Below are positions 50,961 to 62,680 of a stretch of 64,000 bases of DNA, in pieces. The DNA is from Sialis fuliginosa. Lineage: Eukaryota; Arthropoda; Insecta; Megaloptera; Sialidae. How positions within the stretch are numbered: the first letter of the stretch is position 1; each line of letters starts with the position of its first letter. The translations under genes were made by a program, and so were the position numbers. The DNA is taken from the NCBI GenBank assembly GCA_961205875.1, contig OY540816.1, forward strand, positions 15,014,701 to 15,078,700, in the 5' to 3' direction. The notes under the pieces were generated by a model. It made no database searches. It worked only from the letters and a program-made list of their open reading frames with translations, and was not told the DNA's origin.

Positions 50961-51366
50961 ATTTTCATAAATTTAGTAGGTATAGATAGTTATAGTATTT
51001 TCTTCACATCATAAATATACAATGAAAGTTGAAATATATTTTAAATTGTTAATAAGCATTAGGTAAACTATATAAATCAAACATAAATCTCTTCATGACA
51101 AAATTTAAAGAACAAAAAACGAAGTAAAAGTTTGTTATTTTTGTATTCACGACAGAAGCGGAAGTGTTTCAAATATGTTACGACAGTTTTAGTTATCTAT
51201 GAGAAAACAAAACACTTTTTGCTGACTGAGGCAGATACAGCAGTTGTGACTTAATTCAATTAGCATAGTAATTAATGCAGTTTGAATAAGGACACAATTG
51301 AAAGTAATATACCCATATAATTGTTGATATCAGTATTTCTATAAATGATAATACCCGTATATGCAT

Positions 51367-51938
51367 TAGGGTTTTTTTGGAGTTTGTTTTCCATTGGCCT
51401 ATGTTTTAGCTTTGGATCTAAAGAAAAATTTCCCAAAATTTCAGAAGGCTGTGAATGGTGCAAACCGAGTCTTTTTCTTATTTGATTAACATGGGAAAAA
51501 TGACTTTTTACTTACGCGTGAATAGCTCGTTAAAAAAAAATGTTTTTAATTTTTCACGGAAATATTTTGTAGTAAATTAAATTTCCTACAAAAAAGATCC
51601 CGATGCTCAGTTCTTAGATCAAGTATTTTTAATGATTTATTCGTTTTAAACATTATCATAAAATTTAATTAATTTTAATAATGTTTAAACGAACAATCTT
51701 TAAAATTACTGGATCTATGAATTGAGCACTCTTTTTTGTAAGAAATTTAATTCTCTTCAAAACATTGCTGTGAGAAATTAAAAAAAAAAATTTTTCAACG
51801 AGCTTTTCATGCGTAAGTAAAAAAGTTATTTTTCCCATGTTAATCAAATGGGAAAAATACTCGGTTTGCGCCGTTCACAGGTTTGATTTACAGGTCTGAA
51901 ATTTTTGGAATTTTTTTTTTAGATCCAAAAACACCCTA
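51367..51938. repeat. Long-TIR foldback element with 8-bp duplication
   Basis: Arms of over 250 bp: each contains GATTAACATGGGAAAAAT, TTTTACTTACGCGTGAATAG and TTTTGTAG..AATTAAATTTC (in the right arm as complement). It starts TAGGGTTTTTTTGG and ends CCCTA. Perfect ATATGCAT duplications flank it (51359-51366, 51939-51946). Confidence 0.88.
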
Positions 51939-52487
51939 ATATGCATATGTATGTGTATTGTATATGTAGATACTCATGAAAAATTTAAGCAGGCCTGCTC
52001 CTAGCTCTTTTGGCGCCCTTGTGCATTTTAATACATCGCCCCCAATTTTAAGAACAACCCAGTAGTTTTTGTAAATTATTTGAACTTCGCAATATTTACA
52101 TAGAACAATATCTGACGTATCTCTCAAAGCACCATATAACTTTTAAAGACACTCGTTTTACAAATCGACTAATCTTTAGTTAATGAACTCACAATCAGTA
52201 GATGTAGATTATAGATGTATATAGACTTTATTATATATATACAGGTACCTACATACAAATGTTATTAATACCGGTATAAGAACATATCTCATTTAACCTC
52301 TTAATCCATATTATATTGAGTGGGTTTAATGTTATATTAAACACAAAATTATATTGATATTATAATAGGTACTAAAATATATATCTAAATATTACGGTTT
52401 TGACTTAATAAAAAAAATCTCAGATCCGCCCCTAACATGTATTTAAATTGTTTATATTAAAGTTTTTTCGACATTTTTATATTTTTA

Positions 52488-53350
52488 ACCGACTTCAAAA
52501 AAGGAAGAAGGTTCCCAATTCGTCTACATATAATAGGGTGTTTTAAGTCTTTTTTCCATTTGATTAACACGGGAAAAATTACTTTTTTACTTACGCGTGA
52601 ATATCTCTTTGGAAATTTTTTTTTTTGAAAATTTCTCAGGGGAATATTTTGTAGAGAATTAAGTGCTCAATTCATAAATCCAATAAATTTTAAGAAATGT
52701 TTGTTTAAAAATTATCATAAAAATTGGATTTTACTTTTTATGATAATATTTAAACGAATATTTTTAAAGATATGTTTAAACGAACATATCTTTAAAAATA
52801 TTCGATCTATGAATTGAGCACTTAGAATCTTTTTTGTGAGAAATTTAATTCTCCATGATATGCTGCTGTAAAAAATTAAAATAAATAAATTTTTCAACGA
52901 GATATTCAAGCATAAGTAAAAAAGTAATTTTTCCCATGTTAATCAAATGGTAAAAGACTCAGTTTGCACCGACCACAGGTTTGAATATAAGTCTGTTGAC
53001 TTTTGATCCAAAGCTAAAACATAGACCTGCGGGACCGAAAAAAAAATTTAAAAAACATCCTAATATATATATGTTCAGGCATAACTCCGACAACCATGCA
53101 TCGATTTGGATGATTTTTTTGTTTGTTTGAAAGAGTATACCTCCGATTTAACTAACTTTAATCTTTTTCAAAATCTGACCACGGAAGAGGGAGTTTTCAA
53201 TTTTTTTGTATGTATTTTAGGGCATAACTCCGACAAATATGCACCAATTAGGTGAAACTTTTTTTTCTTTAATGAATATACTCCCGAGGTAGTCTCATAT
53301 AAATATTATCAGAATCTGACCATAGACTTCTTAGATACGCCAATCAAAAG
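52488..53350. repeat. ACCGACTTC repeat hosting a nested element
   Basis: It starts ACCGACTTCAAAAAAGGAAG, a motif widespread in arthropod repeats. After an inserted foldback element (52534-53062) it resumes with CAGGCATAACTCCGACAACC and a second diverged unit, GGGCATAACTCCGACAAATA, at 53220. Confidence 0.65.
52534..53062. repeat. Second long-TIR foldback copy, nested
   Basis: Same family as 51367-51938 (TAGGGTGTTTTAAGTC start, CATCCTA end; arms with GATTAACACGGGAAAAATTA and TTACTTACGCGTGAATATC). AT-rich flanks (ACATATAA / ATATATAT) make the duplication hard to read. Confidence 0.8.
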
Positions 53351-53906
53351 GAAAAAAATAAAAAACTTTTAAAAATCTAAAAACACTAACAATTAGATAT
53401 ATAATAATAATTAAATTTAACAGTTTTTGCAGTAGGTACCAAGTCAATAAAAAACTTTTTTATAAAAATAAATATCCACAACATGATATTTATTATTTTA
53501 TAAAAGTGTACAGTATACAAATTAAATATATCCAAGCAAACAAAAACTTTCATATTTACATTACATGAACCCACTCGTTTTTAACTTAATTTAAATTTAA
53601 TTGGGAATCTAAAACGGATATTTTAATAAGCAAAAATGGAAATGGAAATATATAAAATATGAAACAAAATTTACATTTCCTATATTCATTATTATATATA
53701 AATAAATACCAATTGTAAGTCGTTAATTCTTTTTTAAAAAAACTGCATTTATTATGTTCCTTCATTTTTATATTGTTTTATATTTACAGATGACGAATTG
53801 ATTTTTAAATATTTATATTTTTATGGCAAAACGAGCTATGTAAAGGAGTAACGTAATCTATTACTTCGGTAAGTATAGGTAGAGATTTAAGCAAGCCAGA
53901 CAATCA

Positions 53907-54092
53907 ATGGTGTAACTGCAGAGTGACTAGGCTGGTAAAAAGCTAAGGTGCCCCAGGTTTGGGGGCGTAAGTTTTATTACTGAGGATCTTTTTTGGTCTT
54001 AATTTCGAATTTATTTTTTATTTTGTTGCTGAGGTGGGCCCCTACTTTCACAATTTGCTAGAGGTCCTAAATTTGTAGCTACGCCACTATAG
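53907..54092. repeat. Decayed hAT-like MITE
   Basis: CAATGGTGTAACTGCAGAG at the left and the complement TATAGTGGCGTAGCTAC at the right resemble the CAGTGGCGTAGC hAT terminus. Confidence 0.5.
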
Positions 54093-54111
54093 GCAACTTA
54101 AATAATAATAT

Positions 54112-54671
54112 AAGGTACTGGTACCAGTCTTGGCTCCTTTAAGAGAAAGATATACATTTTTTTAGGATTGATGAGCTTCTTTTTTTGTAATTCTCATGAA
54201 CTCATGTTACTAATAAAAGAAATATCTCTTTATTGAATCAATTTAATTACCAAAGTTCTGAAATATAGTTCGTTTAAGTATAGCCTTTTATTATTTTTGT
54301 TTTATCTCCAGTAATGGATAAAGTAAAACCAGTAATGTGCACACAATGATAGATACTTGCTAATGATTACAAAATGATGAGTAATACGAGACAAAAGTTA
54401 TAAAATAAAGAATCGTAAATTTTGAAACAATGTAAATCAAATGCTATGATAATATAATAATTAATAAATAGATTACACTAAGAATTATCGTTAAATGTTC
54501 ACTATTTTAACACCCATTGGCCGAATGTCATCAAATTACGCTGATTTACAGTTAAATGTCTATAAGTTGTGATTCAGTAACGGCAGTTATCAAATATCAA
54601 CAAATATTTCTAATTTAGTACATTTAATTAAACAAGAATCCAACACTGCGGAGTATGATTCAAGACTGGTG
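54112..54671. repeat. Family D MITE, copy lacking its right tip
   Basis: The left end AAGGTACTGGTACCAGTCTT is present. The right side stops at CAAGACTGGT, missing the terminal GCCAGTACCTT found in the 46-kb copy. A family F element begins about 20 bp farther on. Confidence 0.85.
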
Positions 54672-54689
54672 AATTGTAACTATTACGTC

Positions 54690-54940
54690 CGCAAAAGATA
54701 AACTAACACTATCTGCGAGGTATTAAATATAAATGACAACCCACTGAAAGATCTAATGAATGGTATAGTTTATATGAATGACTTTGACTCATGCGAGTTA
54801 AGTAGAAATCAGCGATTTAAAAGCAGTGGTGACGATTGCACCTCATAACATTTACATTATTATACATTTATAAACCTGAGCAAATTTATAACGATTTGAC
54901 ACCTCACAGATAGTGTTAACTTAGCTTTAGCTCTCAAGCA
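54690..54940. repeat. TTA-type MITE, family F, diverged copy
   Basis: It shares AACTAACACTATCTG, GGTATTAAATATAAATGACA and the mirrored CAGATAGTGTTAACTTAGC with 23225-23485. Mismatches are numerous. Confidence 0.7.
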
Positions 54941-57538
54941 ATTTTTTTATAGCTCAACATTAGATTAATATAAAAACACGTGTCTTACCTTTATTAGATA
55001 AATATCTTGAAAAAAAATCCAAAATTGAATTACACCAAAAATCTTAAACCATCCACCACATTCTCACAAAATTAACAAAACACTTTAATATGAAAAAATC
55101 CTCGTAGTTATATTAGCATGAAATAAAAATGTTTTCCTTGTTATTTTTCAACACAATTGTCTGTTCATTTTGCAACAACGAAATCTATCCACCTTGGATT
55201 TTTAAGATTTCGATCAAGACGGTCTTGGAAGAATCACAAACCTATTGTTGTAAGAATTTGTTTTATTTTTTCTAACAATACGCGTGGTCATTGATTGTTT
55301 TTCAAAAGAAATTTCTTTTGTGTCGCGGATTTAGTTACGCGGATATAACTGATGAAAAAAATACGCCAAGTGAATGGGAACTTTGGTTTGACACAGTAAA
55401 CTTGTCTCTCCTTGATCAAAAACAAGACTAAATTGCTGCTGAATATAATGTGAAAACCGCAAGATCTCAAATTGACCGCTGTGAGAGGGATATAATCACG
55501 AGTCATAGGAAATTTACAACAGTCAGATTGAATTTGCCATTCTAAGGTACGAGGCGAATTTTGTATTTACTTTTAATTAAGTATTAACTTCAAAATGTAA
55601 TTTGTAATTAGAATATAAACAAATATTTTAATAATAACTATTTTTTAACCGACTTAAAATTCGATCCATTTATTTATTTTATTATTATTATTAAATAATT
55701 AAGTAATATATAATCGACGGGCCCCCTGGGTCCACACAACCCTGGTCAAAATTACTATTGGTTGATACTGGATATCGATAACACTTATTAATACTAAACC
55801 CTGTATTAAATTTCATAACTGTCGCTTAATCGGTTCTTCAGATATTAAATAAAAACTAATTTTGAATAAAATCTTTAAAAGGCTGTAGCCCCTTCATGAA
55901 AAATTTCCGGACACATGTTCATATAATGTTTTTTGCTTAAAATATTGTTCTCAATGTAACGTTAAAGTTTGGCACGACAGTAACCTAAATTTTGTATATT
56001 ACAAACGTGATTTAAATAAATATTTAGGTTCTTAATGAAAAATGTACTTAATAATATAAGTACGTTGTAAAAACATAGCGCAAAAAATTAAAAATCCATT
56101 TAATTAAATGTATCATGCTTGGTTCTGTTAATAATATGACAGTTAGTTAAAGGAGCAGTTAGTTAAACTTGATAATACCGGGTGTATATGTCAATACCCC
56201 TCCCCCCACAACAAACCTAGTTACACCACTGTTATAAGTTATAGGTAATTGAGAAATACGGTCTTTAAATCATAAAAGGGTATTTTTAGAATCATACTCA
56301 CCCTTAGAGTTTCACTCATCTATTCCAAATAAAATCAGAAATAAATGATTGGGTAATTTTATTAATACATACTGTACAAGAGATGTAATATTGCTAAAAA
56401 AAATTATATGTCCTTTTATTGAACACAATATTTTAAATTTCAAGTATAATTTAAAAAAGAAAATGTTTTATAATATGCATTATAATTATTTAGGTTTATT
56501 GTCTCATGAATCACGGTTACATTAACGTGTTTCTATTGCATGCATTCTAGCCGCACCTGTATTCTCTAGTGTTTAACATTCTTATACCTGCATAAGAGCA
56601 TCTCTCTCTATCATCTTTACACTAATATCCTATTGTTCTAACGGTAATTGCAAAATAGGTATCATCTCGATCTGTTATATAATTTTACAATGACAAAATA
56701 AAAATATTTTTGCCTACAAATCTTATAAAATATAATGTTTTTAGGTTTGTATTAGTATACCTACTATTACCTACTTAATCTATCTAGATAGGTATATTTA
56801 TATAATTAGTATCATTATTTCAATTGACTCATTTTTATACGCAATCTAATTTCAAAGATTCGTTGCAAAAATAAACACTAATCAACGAGTGGTTGATACA
56901 TCAACTTTTTTTATTTTAGTAGAACCTCAAATGCCATGGGCGCAGCCAGCCAGGCATAGACAGGGGGGGTGCTTTGTTTACAATAATGGCTATTTATCAA
57001 AACTGTACTTACACATTTCGAGACCCGAGGCGCCAAAAATTTGAGGCCCATTGAAAAAAATTTTATAAAACTTAACCACTGGCTGTTCGAGTCCCCCCAC
57101 CCCTCTTCCCTTTACCTTTGGGTCCTAGGCAAAATACACCGACTAAATCGGTTTAAAAAAAAAAAATTTCTCCTCCCTGAACAAAATCCTGGCTACACCA
57201 ATATCAACAGCTAGTACTTCGACAGGTACTTCGTCAGCTCAGTGGTTAAATCTATCACTAACTCCTATAATAGGTACAGAATTTAAAATTAATGAAAACA
57301 TTAAATGCATAATAATTGTATATTAATATAATTACTTTTTTAATACATATTTAATATATAGGTATACAGTGCCAATGTTACGCATTGGTAAAGCAAGGCC
57401 GAGGGTAAGGTAAATACAATTATATACAATAAATCTGTTTTTGACTTTCATCACTAGGGCAGAAAAATATAATCTTCCTGTGTCTAGCACTGGCACTAGG
57501 TACCTATACATTTGGAATTTAACAATAGAAGTTTAAAT
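54941..57538. other. Spacer with hAT remnants, no gene seen
   Basis: 56185-56235 (CCTAGTTACACCACTG) and 56938-57204 (GGGCGCAGCCAGCCAGG ... CCTGGCTACACCAAT) look like hAT-type ends. The remainder is AT-rich with no exon-like sequence. 57480-57538 would be the 3' UTR of the neighbouring minus strand gene. Confidence 0.4.
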
Positions 57539-58345
57539 TTAATCAAATTCAATATTAAATTTCTTTACTGAACTTAAGCTGTTACAAGTCGTTATTGTTA
57601 ATAGCTGTTGTATTTTTTTTGATAAATGTGAAATTTCTTCATACTGTGAATTTATTTTTAACACTTTTTGATAACATTCTTCTGTGAGGTTATTAAGTTC
57701 ATTAATTTTGCTCTTTTCAAAAAATATTTTAATTTTTTCACTAGATTCTGATATTTTTCTTAATATTTCAATAAGAATTTCATTTGTTTCAGTTCTATTG
57801 TCGTATTTTATATTCTGCATTTCTACAACATCCACGATACTCTTATACTTTTCAATAATATTATTTAATAAATCCACATTTTTCTTATCTATTAACAATT
57901 TACTTTTATCTGTAATATTTGAACAAGAAACTGTGATTTCTCGGGTAGTTAGTTCATTTTTAAGTTCCATATTTTCCATATCTAAAGCATGTTTTTTATC
58001 AAGCAGCTCATCATACAATTTTAAAATCTGTATGGCTTGGTCATTTATGTTTTCTAAAAATTCCTGGTTTGAAGTTTCAAAAATGCCTTCTATTGCTAAT
58101 ATTTGTAAATACTTATCATACTCCAAATCTAACAGTAAATCATAATTGAGTTCACTTTTCTGGGGTTTTGATGTTATGTCATTTAATGATCTAGTTGAAA
58201 TTGATCTTTTCATTTGATTCAAATTATCATAAGATTTACTAATGAGTGATGATTTCTTCATGTTGCTAATTGTACTGAAATTATTATTAACGATCAAAAA
58301 ATGTTTTATAAGTAAGATATATTTATGTTTAACTTACTTATCCAT
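57539..58345 (-). CDS. Coiled-coil protein, 247 aa (possibly HAUS8-like)
   Basis: Two coding exons on the minus strand: 58345-58338 (ATG GAT AA) and 58274-57539, joined by a GT-AG intron (GTAAGT, AATAATAATTTCAG). The 744-nt frame has no stop before TAA 57541-57539. Residues 1-45 are Ser/Arg/Lys/Asn-rich. From about 50 to 235 the protein is acidic/basic, leucine-rich and helical, with predicted coiled coils and no membrane segment. A basic Ser-rich head followed by helical coils recalls the microtubule-binding augmin subunit HAUS8, but this rests on pattern alone. If the splice is ignored, an ATG at 58297 gives 252 aa with an unlike N-terminus. It is divergent from Vps16A, with 343 bp between start codons. 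Confidence 0.8.
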
Positions 58346-58688
58346 ATTATCACTAAAGAAACAAATTATATTTATTATTCTGTGTGATTAAAACCAGTTA
58401 AAACTATTATTCTGTAGTTAAAAAACATTAATAACAACTTGTCCAAAACTCCAAAACATTCAACTTTTGAAAGATGGTGAAACAACTAAGTACCAACCGT
58501 ACCAACGTTTATGTCACAATTTATACAAATAATTCTTCCTGTTGGTACCAATGTAAAAAGAAGAAATATCAAATGTCAATTTGACATTACAATTAACCTG
58601 ATGCACCTGATAGACCTGATAGTTGTATATTCGTACGTTATTTGTTTGTCTCAAAAAGAATAATTATTGATAATATACAATTTTTAAA
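58346..58688. promoter_or_regulatory. Divergent promoter region between the coiled-coil gene and Vps16A
   Basis: The 343 bp separating the two start codons must contain both 5' UTRs and the core promoters unless distant exons exist. It includes repeated GGTACC-type motifs (AAGTACCAACCGTACCAACG, GTTGGTACCAATG). No TATA box is obvious, as expected for housekeeping genes. Confidence 0.6.
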
Positions 58689-61600
58689 ATGTCAGCTCTT
58701 TTGACAGCCGATTGGTGTTTGTTAGGACGAGATACATATTACAGGTTAACATAATATTTACTAATTAAAATAATTAAGTAATATGTTCATAATTAGGTTA
58801 TTCATACTCTTAATTTTCAGAAAATTTGAAATTTATTCTATGCAATGGCAATTCGAGATTAGTTTTGATAACATTATAATAGCTGCTGCTCCATATGCAG
58901 GACCTATAGCAATTATACGAGATAGAAATAAATTTGTACAAATTCACACTGGAGGTAAACCTGTGATAGCCATTTATACTGCCTCAGGAAAACTTATGTC
59001 TTCTATTGTGGTATTTATTTTATTTCCTTTTTATTTTTGGCTAAACTGAAGAATATGCAAGCACTACGTCACAATTGTCAAAAATCACGTATATAATCAT
59101 TCTGAATAGAGTTCATGCTCTAATAATATACACATTAACTGTCCTTGGTTAGAGCAATCTATTGGGGCAAAAGGGGGTTAATATAGTATAAAAACGGGGA
59201 TTTAATCTCTGCCGCAACTAACTGTTTTTAACATTAATACGTGATTTTTAACAATTGTGACGTAGTGCCAGCATATTATTTAGTTTAACCTTATTTTTAA
59301 TTAATTAGTATTTAAAAAAAAATTCAAAACATTTTTCAGTGGAGCAGTGGTTTACTTATATCATTAGGATGGTCTGATTCTGAACAGTTGATTTGTATTC
59401 AAGAAGATGGAATGGTTTTACTTTATAATATTTTTGGAACATACCAACATACATTCAGCATGGGCCAAGAAGCAAAACAATTCAAAGTTATGGATGCTAA
59501 AATATTTTATAGTCCACAAGGCACAGGCATTGCAATATTAACAACAAATTATAAAATATTTCTTGTAAATAACATAAAAGAACCAAAAATCAGAAGTCTT
59601 TCACAACTACCATGTATGCATTGTTTTCTATAACTTATGAAAAAATTATAATATACTATTAATAAATTAATGCCTTTAGCTCCTTTACCTGGACCTACAA
59701 GCTGGAGCATTATATCAGAGGATAGGAAAACTGAAGTTTTAATGGCTCATAGAGGAGAATTATTTAGATTACGTCAAGGTGAAACATCAGCTTTTTTATG
59801 CGCTTCACCCATTGCTCCTAATTTTGGAAAGGTCACAGATCTGACAGTCTCTCTGAATGCAAAAAATATTGCACTATTTACTGATACTGGTCATATTTGG
59901 ATGGGAACTATAGATTTACTAACAACTTATTGTGAAATAGATATAGAAGCAAAAGGAAAATTAAAACAGTTTATGTGGTATGTTTTATTTGTTAGCTAAA
60001 TGTTGTTATTAATGAAGACTATTTAAACAATATTCAATTAATTATTTTAAATACTTTATTTACTTAAAGAAGTCGTACAAATATTTAACTCGTGGACCAT
60101 TTTGAGCAATCATTTATTTATCAACATTTCAGGTGTGGAACAGAAGCAGTAGTTTGTGACACTCATCAGTCTCTTGTACTAGTATGCCGAGACGGAGCAA
60201 CGACATCATTCAGTTACGAAGGAGGTCCTACGAATTCTGTACATTTGTCACCAGAGGTTGATGGTGTACGTATTCTATCTTCACATCAAAACGAACTATT
60301 ACAGAAGGTAAAGATTTTAGCAAACATTTGAACAAAACAATTGATTAAAATATAAAATCTATAGGTCCCACCAGTTGTACAAAAAGTATTACGCATCAAC
60401 AGTACTGAACCTGGTTCGTATTTACTCGAAGCATCAAAACATCATCAACGGAGAAGTCACCGTGCACACGAGTATATAGGTTTAGTAAATGATCTGACAA
60501 CTGCAGTAAACCAATGTATACAAGCAGCGGGATATGAATTTGATTCAGATACTCAGAAGATGTTGATGAGGGTAAGATTGATTGAAATATAAATATAAAT
60601 TTAATAAATTCAAATTAATTAATTCACAGGCAGCTCAGTTTGGTAAATGTTTCATCGCAGATATGAATCCAGATGAATATGTTAAAATGTGCAGAGAGTT
60701 GAGAGTTTTAAATGCAGTTAGAGATAGTAGAATTGGCATTCCATTAACATACACTGAGTATCCTTTTAAAAAAACTAATAATTACATAAAATATATGTTT
60801 ATTTTATTATTATATTTCCTTAATAATTTACAGAATGCATTGTCGTAAGTATCAAAATTTATTAGACCGTTTAATTGAAAGAAGGCATTATTATCTTGCT
60901 ATTCAAATTGCAAAATATTTAAAACTACCTGATGAAGAAGGAGCAAGTAGAATTTTAGTTCACTGGGCATATTATAAAGTAAGTAATAAAGTTTTATTGT
61001 TTTTCAATATTACTAAATTCAATATCTTACTTTTAAGGTTGTTCAAACACAATTGGAATGGGATGTTGTAGCTAAAGAAATAGCAAATAAACTTGGTTAT
61101 TCTTTAGGTATTTCTTATAGTGATATAGCTAAAAAGGCCGTGGAATGTGGGAGAATGCAGTTAGCTATTAAGGTAAAATTATTTTTTCCATATATATCGG
61201 TTTATGGTTACGGTTTTAAAATTTTAAATATTTTGTTCTTGAAATAGAATTTAAAATATGTGTGTTAACAGCTTTTAGATTATGAACCGAGAGCTAGACA
61301 ACAAGTTCCATTACTTCTGAGGCTAGGAGAATCAAAAAATGCGCTTATCAAAGCAATTGAAAGTGGTGATACAGATTTAGTTTACACCGTTTTATTCCAC
61401 ATGCGTGATAATATGGCTCTTGCAGATTTTCAGGTACCTCTTTTATCACAAATATTCTTTAAAATATTATACTAACTGTAAACATTTTTTAGATTACAAT
61501 ACGTAACTTTCCAGTAGCTCAAGCACTTTATATAAAACATTGTCGCGATCATAATCCTCAAGCCTTAGCCGATATTTACAAACAAGAGGATGATTTTAAT

Positions 61601-62680
61601 GCTCAAGCTGCTTGTTTCATTAGGGAAAGTTATGATCCAAAGGTAAAAAAAATATATATTATAATAACAATTGAACGTAATAAAAGGACCAATGGTTAAT
61701 GCAGAAGTTTAAAGAAACTGGAATAAAACATCAAAATTTTATCCTTTTTCCAATTACTGGGATCGTAAAAATGAAGTAAAGAATTTTAAATAAAACGAAA
61801 CAATTTTCATTGAAAAATGTTCACTGCCTACCGGTGTTTCATTTGTTAATTTCAGAATTAAAGAATAAGTACAATAATTTTTATATTTTACAGAATTTTT
61901 CAAGTCGTGAAGTATTTTTGTCTGCTGCACAAACTGCTTACAAAACTTGTCGTAATGATTTGAATGCATCATTATGTGAAGAAACGCAAAGATTAATTAA
62001 ACATCAGAAACAATTTGAAGAAAAACTAAGGAAACCATTTGTTGGTAAATCAGTGCAGGATACACTGTATTTATTGTTAACTATGAATGAACTTAAATTT
62101 GCTGATAAGATGAGATCAGAATACAGAGTTCCGGATAGAAGGTATATTTTCTCATTTAAAATATAAATAAAAAATGTGTGGAGAAAACATTGAATCTTTT
62201 CTTTATTGTACTTAAATTATTTTTAATATTTTCGGTCTGCATCATAATTCAAAAATGTATGTATTTTTAAAATTAACAGATACTGGTGGCTGCGTATACA
62301 AACATTAGCAGAACAATCTGACTGGGCAGAGCTAGAGCGTTTTTCAAAATCAAAAAAATCTCCAGTTGGATATGCGCCATTTGTTGATGCGTGTTTAAAA
62401 CATAAAAACAAATCAGAAGCAAATAAATACTTACCTAAAGTTCGAGATGATTTGAAAGTGAAATATTATGTAAAGACTGAGTACGTATAAAAATAATTGT
62501 CATTTATGATATAATTTAATTATTTTATTTAATTTTAGAAAATATGAAGAAGGGGCACAAGTAGCTTTTGAACAAAAAGATATACAAGGGTTGTATTATA
62601 TACAAGGAAAATGCATTGGAAATGATAAATTATCAGAAAAAATAAATAGTTATATTATGCAGTTGTCGAATCGGAAATAA
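58689..62680 (+). CDS. Vps16A: Vps16A, HOPS/CORVET core subunit (14 exons)
   Basis: Exons: 58689-58744, 58821-59010, 59340-59613, 59680-59977, 60133-60307, 60365-60571, 60630-60757, 60834-60978, 61038-61172, 61272-61433, 61493-61642, 61894-62141, 62280-62480, 62539-62680. Total 2511 nt, 836 aa plus TAA, matching the usual length of about 830-840. Every junction keeps frame. It opens with the family's DW..LG...YYRK start. The N-terminal half (to about 400) is the beta-propeller ([25 protein letters not shown]-type positions). The C-terminal half is the alpha-solenoid that binds Vps33, with RVLNAVRD...[24 protein letters not shown] and [12 protein letters not shown]. The complex tethers endosomes, autophagosomes and lysosomes before fusion. 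Intron 2 carries a MITE, and intron 7 looks U12-type. No defect was seen. Confidence 0.97.
59056..59273. repeat. TA-flanked MITE in Vps16A intron 2
   Basis: The ends TGCAAGCACTACGTCACAAT and complement TGCTGGCACTACGTCACAAT continue TGT.AAAAATCACGTAT. TA flanks both sides (59054-59055, 59274-59275). The subterminal segment is also present inside the 4268-6422 transposon near 4670-4715. Confidence 0.85.
60758..60833 (+). other. U12-type intron of Vps16A
   Basis: This 76-nt intron begins GTATCCTTTT, an exact match to the minor-spliceosome donor consensus, and has TTTCCTTAAT (60815-60824) about 10 nt before the CAG acceptor, where the U12 branch site should lie. The reading frame requires exactly this intron. 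Confidence 0.85.

Noticed and set aside
50633-50989. 118-codon ORF
   Set aside because: It starts in the family A MITE and runs through a dispersed repeat shared with 21.3 kb.
57684-58145. Plus strand 153-codon Ser/Ile/Leu-rich ORF
   Set aside because: Antisense shadow of the coiled-coil gene, which has a start exon and in-frame splice.
61754-62411. Minus strand ORFs in the Vps16A 3' half
   Set aside because: They overlap conserved Vps16A exons on the opposite strand.
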